NCBI GenBank assembly: GCA_046154185.1
Contig: JBJXGE010000068.1
Span: forward strand, 41,059 to 105,058
DNA: 64,000 nucleotides
Source of the DNA: JBJXGE01 sp046154185
Lineage (GTDB): Bacteria; Planctomycetota; UBA8108; UBA1146; JAJFFE01
Direction: 5' to 3'
The position numbers were made by a program, and so were the translations under genes. The notes below the pieces were generated by a model, which was not told where the DNA came from, did not search any database, and saw only the letters and a program-made list of their open reading frames with translations. Below are positions 49,179 through 58,134 of this stretch, piece after piece. Each line of letters begins with the position of its first letter. Within the stretch, counting starts at the first letter, position 1.

Positions 49179-51200
49179 ATGTCGACGTCGGATAAACCCA
49201 CGGCCCGGAGCGCGCGCTGGCGCGACCGCCGATACTGTTGGCTGCTGATCGCCGCCGCCTCCCTTGCCCTGAGCGGGGTCACCGGCGCAACGTGGGCGGC
49301 CGACGTCGAAACCGTCGGGTTGGTACTGATCGACGGCCAGACGCTCGAGGGGCGCGTCGTCGATTTGCGCACGAATCAACTCGAGCTCACACGTCGACTC
49401 GGCAGCCGCACCATACCCAAGCGCGATGTGATGCGCTGGAGCTTGAATCCTCCCAAAGAAGATGCGCCTCAGCATCCTATTCTGATGCTCAAAGAGGGGC
49501 GTGAAGTCACGGGCGAGCTCGAGTTCGACGGCTTGAAGGGCGCGTGGGTCGTCAAGTTCTCGCGCGGTGTCGGCAGCTATCCCGCGGCGGAAGTGTTGCG
49601 CGTCATTCAGACGAGCGGTCTCGGCAGCGACGGCACGTTCACGCCGCGGCGCGATTTCCCGGAACGGCTCGCGTCGGCGATCGCGCTCGTACGTAGTGAT
49701 GATGGCGAGAGTCAGAAACGCGGGACGGAGGCGCTCGAGCAGCTCGGTTTCTTCGCGCTCGCGGGTGTCGAGGCGGCCATCAAGCAAGACGGTGATAGCG
49801 GTGGTCGCTTGGTGCGCTTCGTCTCATTGGAGCGCTTGCGCGTCGCGTTGCCGACGGCCGAAGGGATTGACAGCGCGGCACTATTGCAAACGTTGACGCG
49901 CGGCAGCGAAATCGCTCGCCTCGAAGCTTTGCGCCGCGTCGTGCTTGACGTGAGTGACGGCGTTTATCCGCTTCTCACGGCGTTGTTGCTCGATCGCTCG
50001 CAGCCACCGGCCGTGCGCGCGTATGCTGTCGACGTCCTGCGCGTCGGACATCGAATTCAAGACTTGGTGGATATCTATCGCCAAGCGCAGGGTGAATCGC
50101 AGCTCGCGATCGCCATCGCCCTCGGCGACGCGGGCATCTACATCGGTCTCAACACACTGATCGAAGCGCTCAACGTCGACGACGTCGAAGTGCAGCGGCT
50201 CGCGCTCATGAAACTCGAAGAATACACGGGGGAGCGTTTCGACTGCGACCCGGCTGCGAGCGCAGAACTCAAGCTCGCCGCCGTCAATCGCTGGCATGCG
50301 TGGTGGCAGGAGCATCGCAGTCGCAGTGAAAGTGCGCTCGCGTACCACCTCAATCGCAAAGACGAAAATCCGCATCGTGTGCGCGCGAGCGAATACTTTC
50401 GCCAGGGCAACATGCTTTGGAGTGACGGCAGCATCGCCGCGGCGGAGGAGCTGTTTCGCAAAGCGATCGACGAAGATCCGTCGTGCTTGCCGCCGTTTGT
50501 CAGTCTCGGAATAATCGCATACCAAGTACGTTCCGATCCGGCCGCCGCCACTGAGTGGTTTCGCCGCGCACTTCGCCGCGTGCCCCTCGAAGGCGAGGAA
50601 TCAATCTTGCGGCTCGCGTACTATCACCTCGGCCGAATCTTCGTCCTCGGTCGCGACTACGAGAGCGCGATCCCGACCTTTCAGCGCGCGATCGATCTCG
50701 ATCCGAATTACGCGGACGCGTGGTTGGAGCTTGGGCACGCAAAATTTCATGGCGCCCTGTACTCGCCGAGCCTCTCGGTAGCGGAGCGCACCGAGCAGTG
50801 CCGCGACGCGATTCGCGTGTTTCAAGACGGGAGTGATCGACTCAGAAAATTCCGCGAAGGTCTGACGCTGCTCGACAGCACCCAGCTGCCGATCGGCAGT
50901 GACTTGCCTTTTTCGGCGCACGCGCACAATAAGAGTCTCAAAGACTTGCGCGAGAAACTAGCGGCCAGCGAGACAGAGTTTTTCCATCGCCTTGCGCTCG
51001 TGTATTTTGCAATCCACGAGCGCGAGGCCGCGCGCGATTGGGCGAAGAAAGCCATTGAAGGACCGAAGCCGACCGTCGAGCAACTCGTGCTCTACAGCCA
51101 AATCCTAGCGGAACTCGGACAGCAGGCCGAGTCGGCGAAATTCTTCAATCGCGCCCGCGAACTCAATCCAGATCACCCGCTGGTCAAGAAGTCGGAGTGA
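49179..51200 (+). CDS. Secreted repeat protein (SH3/HEAT/TPR-like)
   Basis: A 673-residue exported protein. ATG 49179 has AGAAGGAG 10 bp upstream and gives a signal peptide (YCWLLIAAASLALSGVTGATWA). The N-terminal part holds two small beta units (VGLVLIDGQTLEGRVVDLRTNQLELTRRLG; LMLKEGREVTGELEFDGLKGAWVV). HEAT-like helices come next (FFALAGVEAAIKQDGDSGG; GVYPLLTALLLDRSQPPAVRAYAV). The C-terminal half has TPRs (RASEYFRQGNMLWSDGSIAAAEELFRKAIDEDPS; YHLGRIFVLGRDYESAIPTFQRAIDLDPN). It is probably a periplasmic scaffold. It follows the sigma-54 activator by 144 bp and may or may not share its transcript. Confidence 0.75.
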   Translation: MSTSDKPTARSARWRDRRYCWLLIAAASLALSGVTGATWAADVETVGLVLIDGQTLEGRVVDLRTNQLELTRRLGSRTIPKRDVMRWSLNPPKEDAPQHPILMLKEGREVTGELEFDGLKGAWVVKFSRGVGSYPAAEVLRVIQTSGLGSDGTFTPRRDFPERLASAIALVRSDDGESQKRGTEALEQLGFFALAGVEAAIKQDGDSGGRLVRFVSLERLRVALPTAEGIDSAALLQTLTRGSEIARLEALRRVVLDVSDGVYPLLTALLLDRSQPPAVRAYAVDVLRVGHRIQDLVDIYRQAQGESQLAIAIALGDAGIYIGLNTLIEALNVDDVEVQRLALMKLEEYTGERFDCDPAASAELKLAAVNRWHAWWQEHRSRSESALAYHLNRKDENPHRVRASEYFRQGNMLWSDGSIAAAEELFRKAIDEDPSCLPPFVSLGIIAYQVRSDPAAATEWFRRALRRVPLEGEESILRLAYYHLGRIFVLGRDYESAIPTFQRAIDLDPNYADAWLELGHAKFHGALYSPSLSVAERTEQCRDAIRVFQDGSDRLRKFREGLTLLDSTQLPIGSDLPFSAHAHNKSLKDLREKLAASETEFFHRLALVYFAIHEREAARDWAKKAIEGPKPTVEQLVLYSQILAELGQQAESAKFFNRARELNPDHPLVKKSE

Positions 51201-51286
51201 TGTCGTCGCGCTGCTGTTCGCGCCGGGTCCGCGCAGAGTTTCGTTCACATTCGGCGGCCGAGATCTGACGGCGGCTGCGCGGACTC

Positions 51287-53722
51287 TTAGCGCACTTGCA
51301 CGAAACTCAACAACTCGAGCGATTTGACCTTGGCGGCGTAGCGGTAGTCCTCGCGCAGTACGACGCCGACTTCGGGCGCAAGCGTGAGTTCCGAGTACTG
51401 GTCTTGCTGCGCTTCGTTGATGATCCGCACCTTGAGACACGCGCAGTAAGTCTTACCGCTGACTTCCGCATCCACGCCGGCAGCCATGATCTGCGCGCTC
51501 CACGTCGATCCATCCATTTGAAACTGCTCGACTGGGTAGGGCGGGGTGCCGCTCGCGCGCACTGGAATGCGTTGCGTGCGACCCCCAAACGAGATGGTCC
51601 AAACGCCGCGCTCGAAGCGCCACTCTTCGTTCGTTCCCTTGACCTGCTGAACTTTGAAGTGATCTGTATCCCAGGTGAGCTGCTGCTCCAGTTTCTCGAT
51701 CTCGCCCTCGCCATCCTTTTGCGTCACGAGCTGAATCTTGTAGCGCAGCACGTAATTACCCGGCGTTGGGTAGTAATTGCCGTAGCTCGGCCACATGTCC
51801 TTCAGTCGTTGTTCAAGATCCGCATCGGCGCCCCGTTTCGAAAGTGCGAGATAGAGACTGAAGCGCTGATCCGCGGAGAGCTTCTTCTCGGCCTTACTCT
51901 TGACCGTGTCGATCAAGTGCGCCGGCATCATGTCGAGTAGGCTGGCGTCGGCGGTCAAGATGAGGTCGGTCGCGCGCTCGTAGTCCTCGGATCCGATCAG
52001 GATCTGTAGGTAAACCGGCTGCACTTCGACGTGACTGAAGTCTTCCGTTCGAAGATAAGCGTCAAGCAGTGCCAACGCTTCTTTGGCGTCACCGCTTCGC
52101 AACCGGCGCGCCGCCGCTTGCGAAGCGCAGCGAATCAGGAGCGGCCGATACTGCTCCGGTAGGACGCTGAGGCCTTGCAGGCGGGCGAGCACCGCTTCCC
52201 AGTTGCCGCGTTGCTCGAGCGACAGCAGCAGCGCCTCGAACGCTTCGTTATTGAAGAGATGCAGCGGCACCATTTCGAGCACTTTCTCGGCTTCTTCGCC
52301 GCGGCCGGTGCGCGCTAGGAGCACGCCATAGAGCCGATAGACAGGCTCGTCCATGCGCGCGGCGAGGGCGCCGTCGCGTTGCAGGCGATCGAGCAGATCG
52401 AGCGCTTCGCCGTCACGTTGCCAATTCGCGAGAGCTTCGGCGTAGGCGAGTTCGAACTGCTGTAGCAGCTCGGCCGGAACTTGTTCGGCGACTTCGTCGA
52501 GGATTTCGAGCGCCTCCGGGCCGCGTCGTTGTTCGAGCGTCTCGCGAGCACGGCGCAGTGCGTCTTCCGTGATGACGATGCTGGCGATGGAACGCAGCTT
52601 CAGCGCGAGTTCCTCCTGCTCGGCTCGCAGCTCAGTCGTGAGCAGCGTGACCGGGAGTTTGGCGTAACCCTCGAGGGTCGGCAGCACCAAGTCCCTGCTC
52701 TCGTTCGCAAGACACTTGCGCGCGCTATCGTTGAGCGCGTTGGCCCACGCTTGCGCGTACTCGATTCGATTGGCCTCGTGCTTCGGACTTGCTTCCGACT
52801 CGTTGAGCAGTTCCCAGCCACGGAGCCAGTTGCCGCGTTGACGCGCTTGGTTCGCCTCGCGAGCGAGCCGCTCGCTCTCGGCGTCCGCTTCGCGTTGCGC
52901 GTTCTCCGCGTGCCAGCGATCGAGCTGGTTCCGCAGTTCCGGCGATTCTTGTCGGCACGACTCCAGGGCTTTGCGCAGCTCAGCCGCGAGTTCCGGAGCA
53001 ATGCCACGTTGGCCAGCGAGCCACACGAGATGTGTTGCCGCTTGGCGTGAGTACTTGGTATCTCCGCCGAGCGCGACGCGCGTGTATCGGTTGACGGTTT
53101 CGACGGTCGCGCCGACGAGCTGCTCGGCGACACGCGCGTGGAGGTACTGGTACGCAAAATTGTCGGGGGACGCGGCGAGGAGCGACTCCATCATTTCGTG
53201 TGCGCGTGCGAACATGCCGATTCGAAACTGACACTCCGCCTTGCCGAACCGCGCGTCCGCGTCTTGTGGGTGCAGCTCGATGAGCGCGCTGAAGGCGGTC
53301 AACGCTTCGCTCAACGCGTCGCGCAGGCTGCCGGCCGGCACGGCATCGACTCGATCCGGCAAGTCGCCGAGCACTAGCAAGTGCGTGAGTCCGAGGTTTC
53401 TCAGCGTCAACTCGAGTTCCGACGGTTTGAGCGCGGCGCGATTCGCGTAGAGGAATTGCCATTCACGGAGCGCCTCCGGCTGTTGTCCGAGCGCCGCATG
53501 CGCCTGCGCCTTGATGCGGTGCGCTCGCAACTCGCGCGGTTGTTTGGCGAGCACCATCGTCGCGCGTCGGAGCGCCTCTTCCGGTTGCGTGCCGAGTGCG
53601 CTTTCGGCGCTGCTCAACTCGCTGCGCGTCCGGCGCTCGAGGGATGTGCAGGAGCTCGCGAACAATAGCGCGAGAACAACCAGCATGCACGTCTGGGTTC
53701 GATTGGAACGACGGACGATCAT
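51287..53722 (-). CDS. Large TPR-rich lipoprotein
   Basis: An 811-residue lipoprotein with lipobox ending in Cys25 (LLFASSC). Most of the chain is TPR-like (ELRAHRIKAQAHAALGQQPEALREWQFLY; DADARFGKAECQFRIGMFARAHEMMESLLAASPDNF). The C-terminal about 170 residues change to a beta-rich domain starting at NYYPTPGNYVLRYKIQLVTQ and including WRFERGVWTISFGGRTQRIPV, FQMDGSTWSAQIMAAGV and SELTLAPEVGVVLREDYRY; this resembles repeat-protein-plus-sandwich lipoproteins but I cannot name a family. It is convergent with the 49179 gene (86-bp gap) and divergent from sucC. Confidence 0.75.
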   Translation of the reverse strand: MIVRRSNRTQTCMLVVLALLFASSCTSLERRTRSELSSAESALGTQPEEALRRATMVLAKQPRELRAHRIKAQAHAALGQQPEALREWQFLYANRAALKPSELELTLRNLGLTHLLVLGDLPDRVDAVPAGSLRDALSEALTAFSALIELHPQDADARFGKAECQFRIGMFARAHEMMESLLAASPDNFAYQYLHARVAEQLVGATVETVNRYTRVALGGDTKYSRQAATHLVWLAGQRGIAPELAAELRKALESCRQESPELRNQLDRWHAENAQREADAESERLAREANQARQRGNWLRGWELLNESEASPKHEANRIEYAQAWANALNDSARKCLANESRDLVLPTLEGYAKLPVTLLTTELRAEQEELALKLRSIASIVITEDALRRARETLEQRRGPEALEILDEVAEQVPAELLQQFELAYAEALANWQRDGEALDLLDRLQRDGALAARMDEPVYRLYGVLLARTGRGEEAEKVLEMVPLHLFNNEAFEALLLSLEQRGNWEAVLARLQGLSVLPEQYRPLLIRCASQAAARRLRSGDAKEALALLDAYLRTEDFSHVEVQPVYLQILIGSEDYERATDLILTADASLLDMMPAHLIDTVKSKAEKKLSADQRFSLYLALSKRGADADLEQRLKDMWPSYGNYYPTPGNYVLRYKIQLVTQKDGEGEIEKLEQQLTWDTDHFKVQQVKGTNEEWRFERGVWTISFGGRTQRIPVRASGTPPYPVEQFQMDGSTWSAQIMAAGVDAEVSGKTYCACLKVRIINEAQQDQYSELTLAPEVGVVLREDYRYAAKVKSLELLSFVQVR

Positions 53723-54089
53723 CGCAACGCTCCTCTATGTGTACTACTGGCGAGCACGGCTCCCCCGGCAACTACCGACGGGAAGCGGGCAACGGACGCA
53801 GGTGTCTGGCCCGGCCAGAATTCACCCTAGAGTCTTATCGAGAGTGGGCGGCGGTGAACTTGAGACAGAGCGCGAAGACCGTCGGAATTGCCGCTCGCGG
53901 CTGGCGCCTGGTCCTGCGGATCGGCGGTTCGCGCGCGGCCGGCCGCGCACCCGACTATTCTGAGTTTTCATATAGACGGCGGAGTCCCGGGGATGAGATG
54001 TTGCCGCGCATCGCGAGAGTGGCGAGCTTTCGGGTCGGAATCACAGTTCGCTCCCGCGACCGTTTCTTGTTGGGGTGAAAGGCCGCTGC
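53723..54089. other. Divergent intergenic region between TPR lipoprotein gene and sucC
   Basis: About 365 bp without a convincing gene. Promoters for both flanking genes must lie here. An AT-richer patch at about 53956-53976 (ctattctgagttttcatata) is the likeliest promoter area, but I see no consensus −35/−10 pair. The overlapping open frames have no ribosome site or recognisable content. Confidence 0.35.
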
Positions 54090-55265
54090 GTGAAGATTCA
54101 CGAATACCAAGCCAAAGCCGTGCTGAGTCGGCACGGCATCGAAGTGCCGGAGGGTCGCGTCGCGACGGAAGTCGTCGAGGCGGTCGAGATTGCGCGGAGT
54201 TTCGGCTCCGGCGTCGTGGTCGTGAAGGCGCAGATTCACGCCGGGGGCCGCGGCAAAGGCGGCGGAGTCAAAGTGCTCAAGAGCGTGGCGGACGTCGAGG
54301 CTGCGGCGCGGGCTATTGTCGGCATGCAGCTCGTGACGCATCAAACCGGGCCGAAAGGGCAACGGGTGCGCCGCGTGCTCATTGAGAAGGGCTGCGACAT
54401 CGCCCGCGAGATTTATCTTGGAGTCGTCATCGATCGGCGGCGCGAGACGCCCGTGATGATGGCGAGTGCCGAGGGCGGCATGGATATCGAAGAAATTGCG
54501 CGTTCTCGGCCGCAGGCGATCTTGTACGAAACCATCGATCCGGTCGCCGGATTGCATCCGTTTCAAGGCCGCCGGCTCGCGGCGCGACTCGGGCTCGCGA
54601 ATCGCCAGATCAATGAGTTCGCGACCATCGCGACAAGGTTGGCGACCGCGTATCTTGCCGAAGACTGCTCGATCGCTGAGATCAACCCACTGGTCGAGAC
54701 GCGGGACGGCAAGCTGCGAGCGCTCGACGCGAAAATCGTGTTCGACGACAACGCGCTCTTTCGTCACCCCGAAAACAAAGCGCTCCACGATCCCGACGAG
54801 GAAGACCCACAAGAGTTACGCGCCGCCCGTTCCGACCTGTCGTACATCAGCATGGACGGCGACATCGGTTGCATGGTGAACGGCGCGGGCCTCGCAATGG
54901 CAACGATGGACATCATCCAACACGAAGGCGGGTTGCCGGCGAATTTTTTGGACGTCGGTGGTGGGGCGACGGCGGAGCGCGTGGGCGAGGCGTTTCGCAT
55001 CATTCTCGCGGACCCGAAAGTCCGCTCCGTACTCGTGAATATTTTCGGCGGCATTGTGCGATGCGATCTCATCGCGTCCGGCATCATCGAGGCCGCCAAG
55101 ACGCTGACGCTGAAAGTGCCGCTCGTCGTCCGACTGGCAGGCAACAAAGTGGAAGAAGGCAAGAAGTTGTTGGAGTCGGCAGGTCTCGACATCACGCCAG
55201 CCGTCGATCTGAGTGACGCGGCGCGCAAAGCGGTCGCGGCCGCGCGCGGTAGGAGGATGTCATGA
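54090..55265 (+). CDS. sucC: Succinyl-CoA synthetase beta subunit (ADP-forming)
   Basis: A 391-residue SucC, the ATP-grasp subunit of the TCA-cycle enzyme that makes ATP from succinyl-CoA. The preferred GTG 54090 follows AAAGG by 7 bp and gives MKIHEYQAKAVLSRHGIEVP, the canonical start; a GTG five codons earlier is the edge of the open frame. Motifs: VVVKAQIHAGGRGKGGGVK (ATP-grasp), IAEINPLVET, SMDGDIGCMVNGAGLAMATMD, GGGATAERVGEAF and LVNIFGGIVRCD. The stop overlaps sucD (ATGA). The chain is of normal length. Confidence 0.96.
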   Translation: MKIHEYQAKAVLSRHGIEVPEGRVATEVVEAVEIARSFGSGVVVVKAQIHAGGRGKGGGVKVLKSVADVEAAARAIVGMQLVTHQTGPKGQRVRRVLIEKGCDIAREIYLGVVIDRRRETPVMMASAEGGMDIEEIARSRPQAILYETIDPVAGLHPFQGRRLAARLGLANRQINEFATIATRLATAYLAEDCSIAEINPLVETRDGKLRALDAKIVFDDNALFRHPENKALHDPDEEDPQELRAARSDLSYISMDGDIGCMVNGAGLAMATMDIIQHEGGLPANFLDVGGGATAERVGEAFRIILADPKVRSVLVNIFGGIVRCDLIASGIIEAAKTLTLKVPLVVRLAGNKVEEGKKLLESAGLDITPAVDLSDAARKAVAAARGRRMS

Positions 55266-56143
55266 GTATTCTGGTCAACAAGAACACGCGGGTCGTTGTG
55301 CAGGGCTTCACCGGCAAGACGGGCACTTTTCACAGCGAACAGTGTCTCGAATACGGCACGCGTATCGTTGGCGGCGTCACACCGGGTCGCGGCGGTGAGA
55401 AACATTTGGATCGCCCGGTATTCAACACGGTAAGCCAAGCGCGCGCAGAAGTCGGCGCGGACGCGACGGTGATTTTCGTGCCACCCGCAGGCGCTGCCGA
55501 CTCCATCATGGAAGCGGCGGAGGCCGGCGTGCCGCTCATCATTTGCATCACCGAGGGCATTCCGGCGCTCGACATGGCACGCGCAAAAGCCGCGGTGCGC
55601 GCCGCGGGGGTGCGACTGGTGGGACCGAACTGTCCGGGTGTGATCACGCCGGGCGAATGCAAGATTGGCATCATGCCTGGGTTCATCCACAAGCCTGGGA
55701 AAGTTGGCGTTGTGTCGCGGAGCGGTACGCTGACCTACGAAGCCGTTTTTCAACTCAGCGCGCGCGGATACGGCCAATCAACCTGCGTCGGGGTCGGCGG
55801 CGACCCGATCATCGGCAGCCCATTCATAGAAATTCTGAAGCTCTTCAACGATGACCCCGGCACTGAAGGTGTCGTGATGGTCGGCGAGATCGGTGGCAGC
55901 GCCGAGGAGGAGGCCGCCGAGTACATCGGGGCCCACATGAAAAAGCCGGTCGCGGCCTTTATCGCCGGTCGCACGGCGCCGCCTGGGAAACGCATGGGGC
56001 ATGCGGGCGCCATCGTGAGTGGCGGACAAGGGACGGCGGCGAGCAAGGTTGAAGCGCTGCGGCGGGCCGGCGCCGTCGTCGCCGATTCGCCCGCGAGTAT
56101 CGGCGCGGCCTATGCGGAAGCAGCGCAGCGTCACGCGCGCTGA
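55262..56143 (+). CDS. sucD: Succinyl-CoA synthetase alpha subunit
   Basis: A 293-residue SucD with the CoA-binding Rossmann start (VVVQGFTGKTGTFHSEQ), the signature GPNCPGVITPGECKIGIMPG, SRSGTLTYEAV and the phosphorylated His247 in GKRMGHAGAIVSGG. It overlaps sucC by 4 bp, so the two subunits are co-translated. It is convergent with the XRE regulator gene, 60 bp away. Confidence 0.97.
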   Translation: MSILVNKNTRVVVQGFTGKTGTFHSEQCLEYGTRIVGGVTPGRGGEKHLDRPVFNTVSQARAEVGADATVIFVPPAGAADSIMEAAEAGVPLIICITEGIPALDMARAKAAVRAAGVRLVGPNCPGVITPGECKIGIMPGFIHKPGKVGVVSRSGTLTYEAVFQLSARGYGQSTCVGVGGDPIIGSPFIEILKLFNDDPGTEGVVMVGEIGGSAEEEAAEYIGAHMKKPVAAFIAGRTAPPGKRMGHAGAIVSGGQGTAASKVEALRRAGAVVADSPASIGAAYAEAAQRHAR

Positions 56144-56203
56144 ATCCTCATTCACCGCGCTGGAAGATGGCGCTGAAGAGATTTCGGCGCGGCGCCGCGA
56201 TGG

Positions 56204-56701
56204 CTATTCCTGCGTGAGTTTCTGCATCTCGACGAAGAGTCGCAACCGGAATTCCCGCATCTCTTGTTCTTCGGTTCCTGGCAGACTTGTGCCGGCGCCG
56301 AGTAAGAATGCGGCGTAGCGGCAGGTCGGACGCGGCGCGGCGAGGCACGCTTGCAACAAGACCAACCGTTCAGACTCGAGTTCGCGCAGCGACTCGATGA
56401 TTTGTTTCTCGCGCTTCGACACGGCGAGTCGATGTTTGCGCGGTTCCTTGTGGGTCGTGTTCTTCAAGTTCGCGAGAATCTCGCGCGCTGGCGGCGGATA
56501 GGAGGCGGTATCGTCGAGCAGATAGTCCGCAGTGACACCGAGGTTCCGCGCGATGTGAAACGCGGCTGGGCCGCGCGGCTGATGCTGGCCGGATTCGATG
56601 CGAGAAAGCGCGCTCGGCGTGACCGTCGAAACATTTGCGAACACGCGCTGCGCCGAGCCTAGGTCCTTGCGCAGGTTCATGATCTTTCGTCCCAATTCCA
56701 T
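56204..56701 (-). CDS. XRE-family helix-turn-helix regulator
   Basis: A 165-residue DNA-binding protein. ATG 56701 has GCGAGGTGAC directly upstream and gives MELGRKIMNLRKDLGSAQRVFANVSTVTPSALSRIESGQHQPRG, a Cro/C1-type HTH (about 1-60; described here by its LSRIESG recognition-helix core). The open frame from 56788 adds 29 atypical residues. A charged linker and an extended helical C-terminus (VSKREKQIIESLRELESERL) follow; the last 50 residues match nothing I know. Inverted repeats lie 18-70 bp upstream of the start, so self-regulation is likely. Target genes are unknown. Confidence 0.82.
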   Translation of the reverse strand: MELGRKIMNLRKDLGSAQRVFANVSTVTPSALSRIESGQHQPRGPAAFHIARNLGVTADYLLDDTASYPPPAREILANLKNTTHKEPRKHRLAVSKREKQIIESLRELESERLVLLQACLAAPRPTCRYAAFLLGAGTSLPGTEEQEMREFRLRLFVEMQKLTQE

Positions 56702-56718
56702 GTCACCTCGCTTTTCAA

Positions 56719-56769
56719 GACAGCATGCGCTGTCGTCGAACTGCCGGGAGTGTTGACTTTTCGCAAAGT
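56719..56769. promoter_or_regulatory. Two inverted repeats upstream of the XRE regulator gene
   Basis: GACAGC-ATGC-GCTGTC (56719-56734) is a perfect 6-bp inverted repeat with a 4-base centre, 18 bases upstream of the regulator's start. ACTTT-TCGC-AAAGT (56756-56769) is a second, 5-bp repeat of the same spacing, overlapping TTGACT (56753-56758). Dyads of this size in front of an XRE gene fit operator sites for a dimeric repressor. No binding data; position is the argument. Confidence 0.4.
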
Positions 56770-56961
56770 ATTCCACAGGCCGCCGCAATTGTCAGCTGTT
56801 TTGGCGCGGGGCGCGCCACAAGGCGCGGGTGCGCGGCGCCGTTGCGCTTTTAAAAAGTGCGAGTAACTTTAGGGCCGCAAAGTTTTTGGTGCAGTTGCGA
56901 CCGCTACTCCGCCCAACCATCTCGCGCCGACCGCGGCGAGGTCTTTCTGTAGAAGCTAAAC

Positions 56962-57996
56962 ATGCCGCGTCTCAGTCACTTCGCGTCGCCTCCCGCAGCG
57001 CTGATCACCGCTCTGCGCCGCGCGCGCCGACCGCTGCTTCTCACGCACTTGCAGCCCGACGGCGATGCGTTGGGCTCTGAGTTGGGGCTCGCGCGGGCGT
57101 TGCGCGCGCTCGGCGCAGCGCCGCGACTTCTCATCACCGACCCAGCACCGCAGACTTTGGAGTTTTTGGATCGAGATCGTTCGATCGAAGTGTACGACCC
57201 GAGTCGCGGCGCCGAGACCGCGCGTCGGTTCGCCGACGCCGATCTCATCGTCGTCGTCGACACGTCGGAGTCGAAACGACTCGGCAGTCTGCGCGAATTC
57301 GCGCTCAAATCGGCTGCGCCGCGGTGGGTGATCGATCATCACGTAGCGGGTGATCTGATCGACAGCGCCGAGAGTTGGTCGGTGCCGACCAGCCCCGCCA
57401 CGGGGTTGCTCGTCCTCCAAGTCGTCGAACAGTTACTCGCCGGCTGGACGACGGCCACCCACGGCGCGGTGCTCGAGACCATCGCGGAGCCCTTGTTCGT
57501 GGCGATCGCCTCCGACACAGGTTGGTTTAGTAACAGCGCGACGGATGCGCTCGCGTTCGATGGCGTCGCACGACTGGTGGAGTGGGGCGCGGCGCCGGAA
57601 GCGCTGCGCAAACGACTCTTCCAGAGCTTCTCGATAAATCGCATGCGACTCGAAGGGGAAGTTCTCGCGGGACTTCGTCAAGCGGCGGCGGGTCGCATTC
57701 TCTACGCGGTGGTGACGGAAGCTGATCGCGCGCGGCATGACATCGCGCTCGTCGATCTCGATGGGATCGTCGACGCGCTCCGAGCGGTGGCCGGCGCAGA
57801 GATCCTAATCCTTTTCGTTGAACTCTCTTCGGGAAACTATAAAGTGTCGATTCGCAGCGCCGGAGCGCGGCCGGTTTTTGGCTTGGCGGCGCAATTCGGC
57901 GGTGGCGGCCACGCAAACGCCGCGGGTTGTCGGCTGGTAGGCGGCGAGTCGGACGTGATTGCGCGCATGCTCGCCGCTGCGGAACGGACGATCTAA
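56962..57996 (+). CDS. DHH-family phosphoesterase (NrnA-like oligoribonuclease/PAP phosphatase)
   Basis: A 344-residue DHH/DHHA1 enzyme. N-terminal metal motifs: THLQPDGDALGSELGLARAL, VVVDTSESKRLG, VIDHHVAGD (the DHH motif, about 123-125) and ASDTGWFSNSATDAL. The C-terminal DHHA1 domain has the substrate loop QFGGGGHANAAGCRL. This is the layout of NrnA-type proteins, which degrade oligoribonucleotides, pGpG or pAp. Whether it also cleaves the c-di-AMP product pApA here is inference, noting the cdaA gene in the same window. It is divergent from the XRE gene. Confidence 0.88.
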   Translation: MPRLSHFASPPAALITALRRARRPLLLTHLQPDGDALGSELGLARALRALGAAPRLLITDPAPQTLEFLDRDRSIEVYDPSRGAETARRFADADLIVVVDTSESKRLGSLREFALKSAAPRWVIDHHVAGDLIDSAESWSVPTSPATGLLVLQVVEQLLAGWTTATHGAVLETIAEPLFVAIASDTGWFSNSATDALAFDGVARLVEWGAAPEALRKRLFQSFSINRMRLEGEVLAGLRQAAAGRILYAVVTEADRARHDIALVDLDGIVDALRAVAGAEILILFVELSSGNYKVSIRSAGARPVFGLAAQFGGGGHANAAGCRLVGGESDVIARMLAAAERTI

Positions 57997-58134
57997 CCGT
58001 CGGAATGATAAGCAGAAGAGACCTTGCTCGGCGCAAACTATAGCTGCCATCCTGTGCAGCGCGTGAATGTAGAGGCTTGTAGTTCGCAGTTGAGATTTGG
58101 TCGAGTCGTTGGTGAAGAGTCGTCGAGGAGTCTC

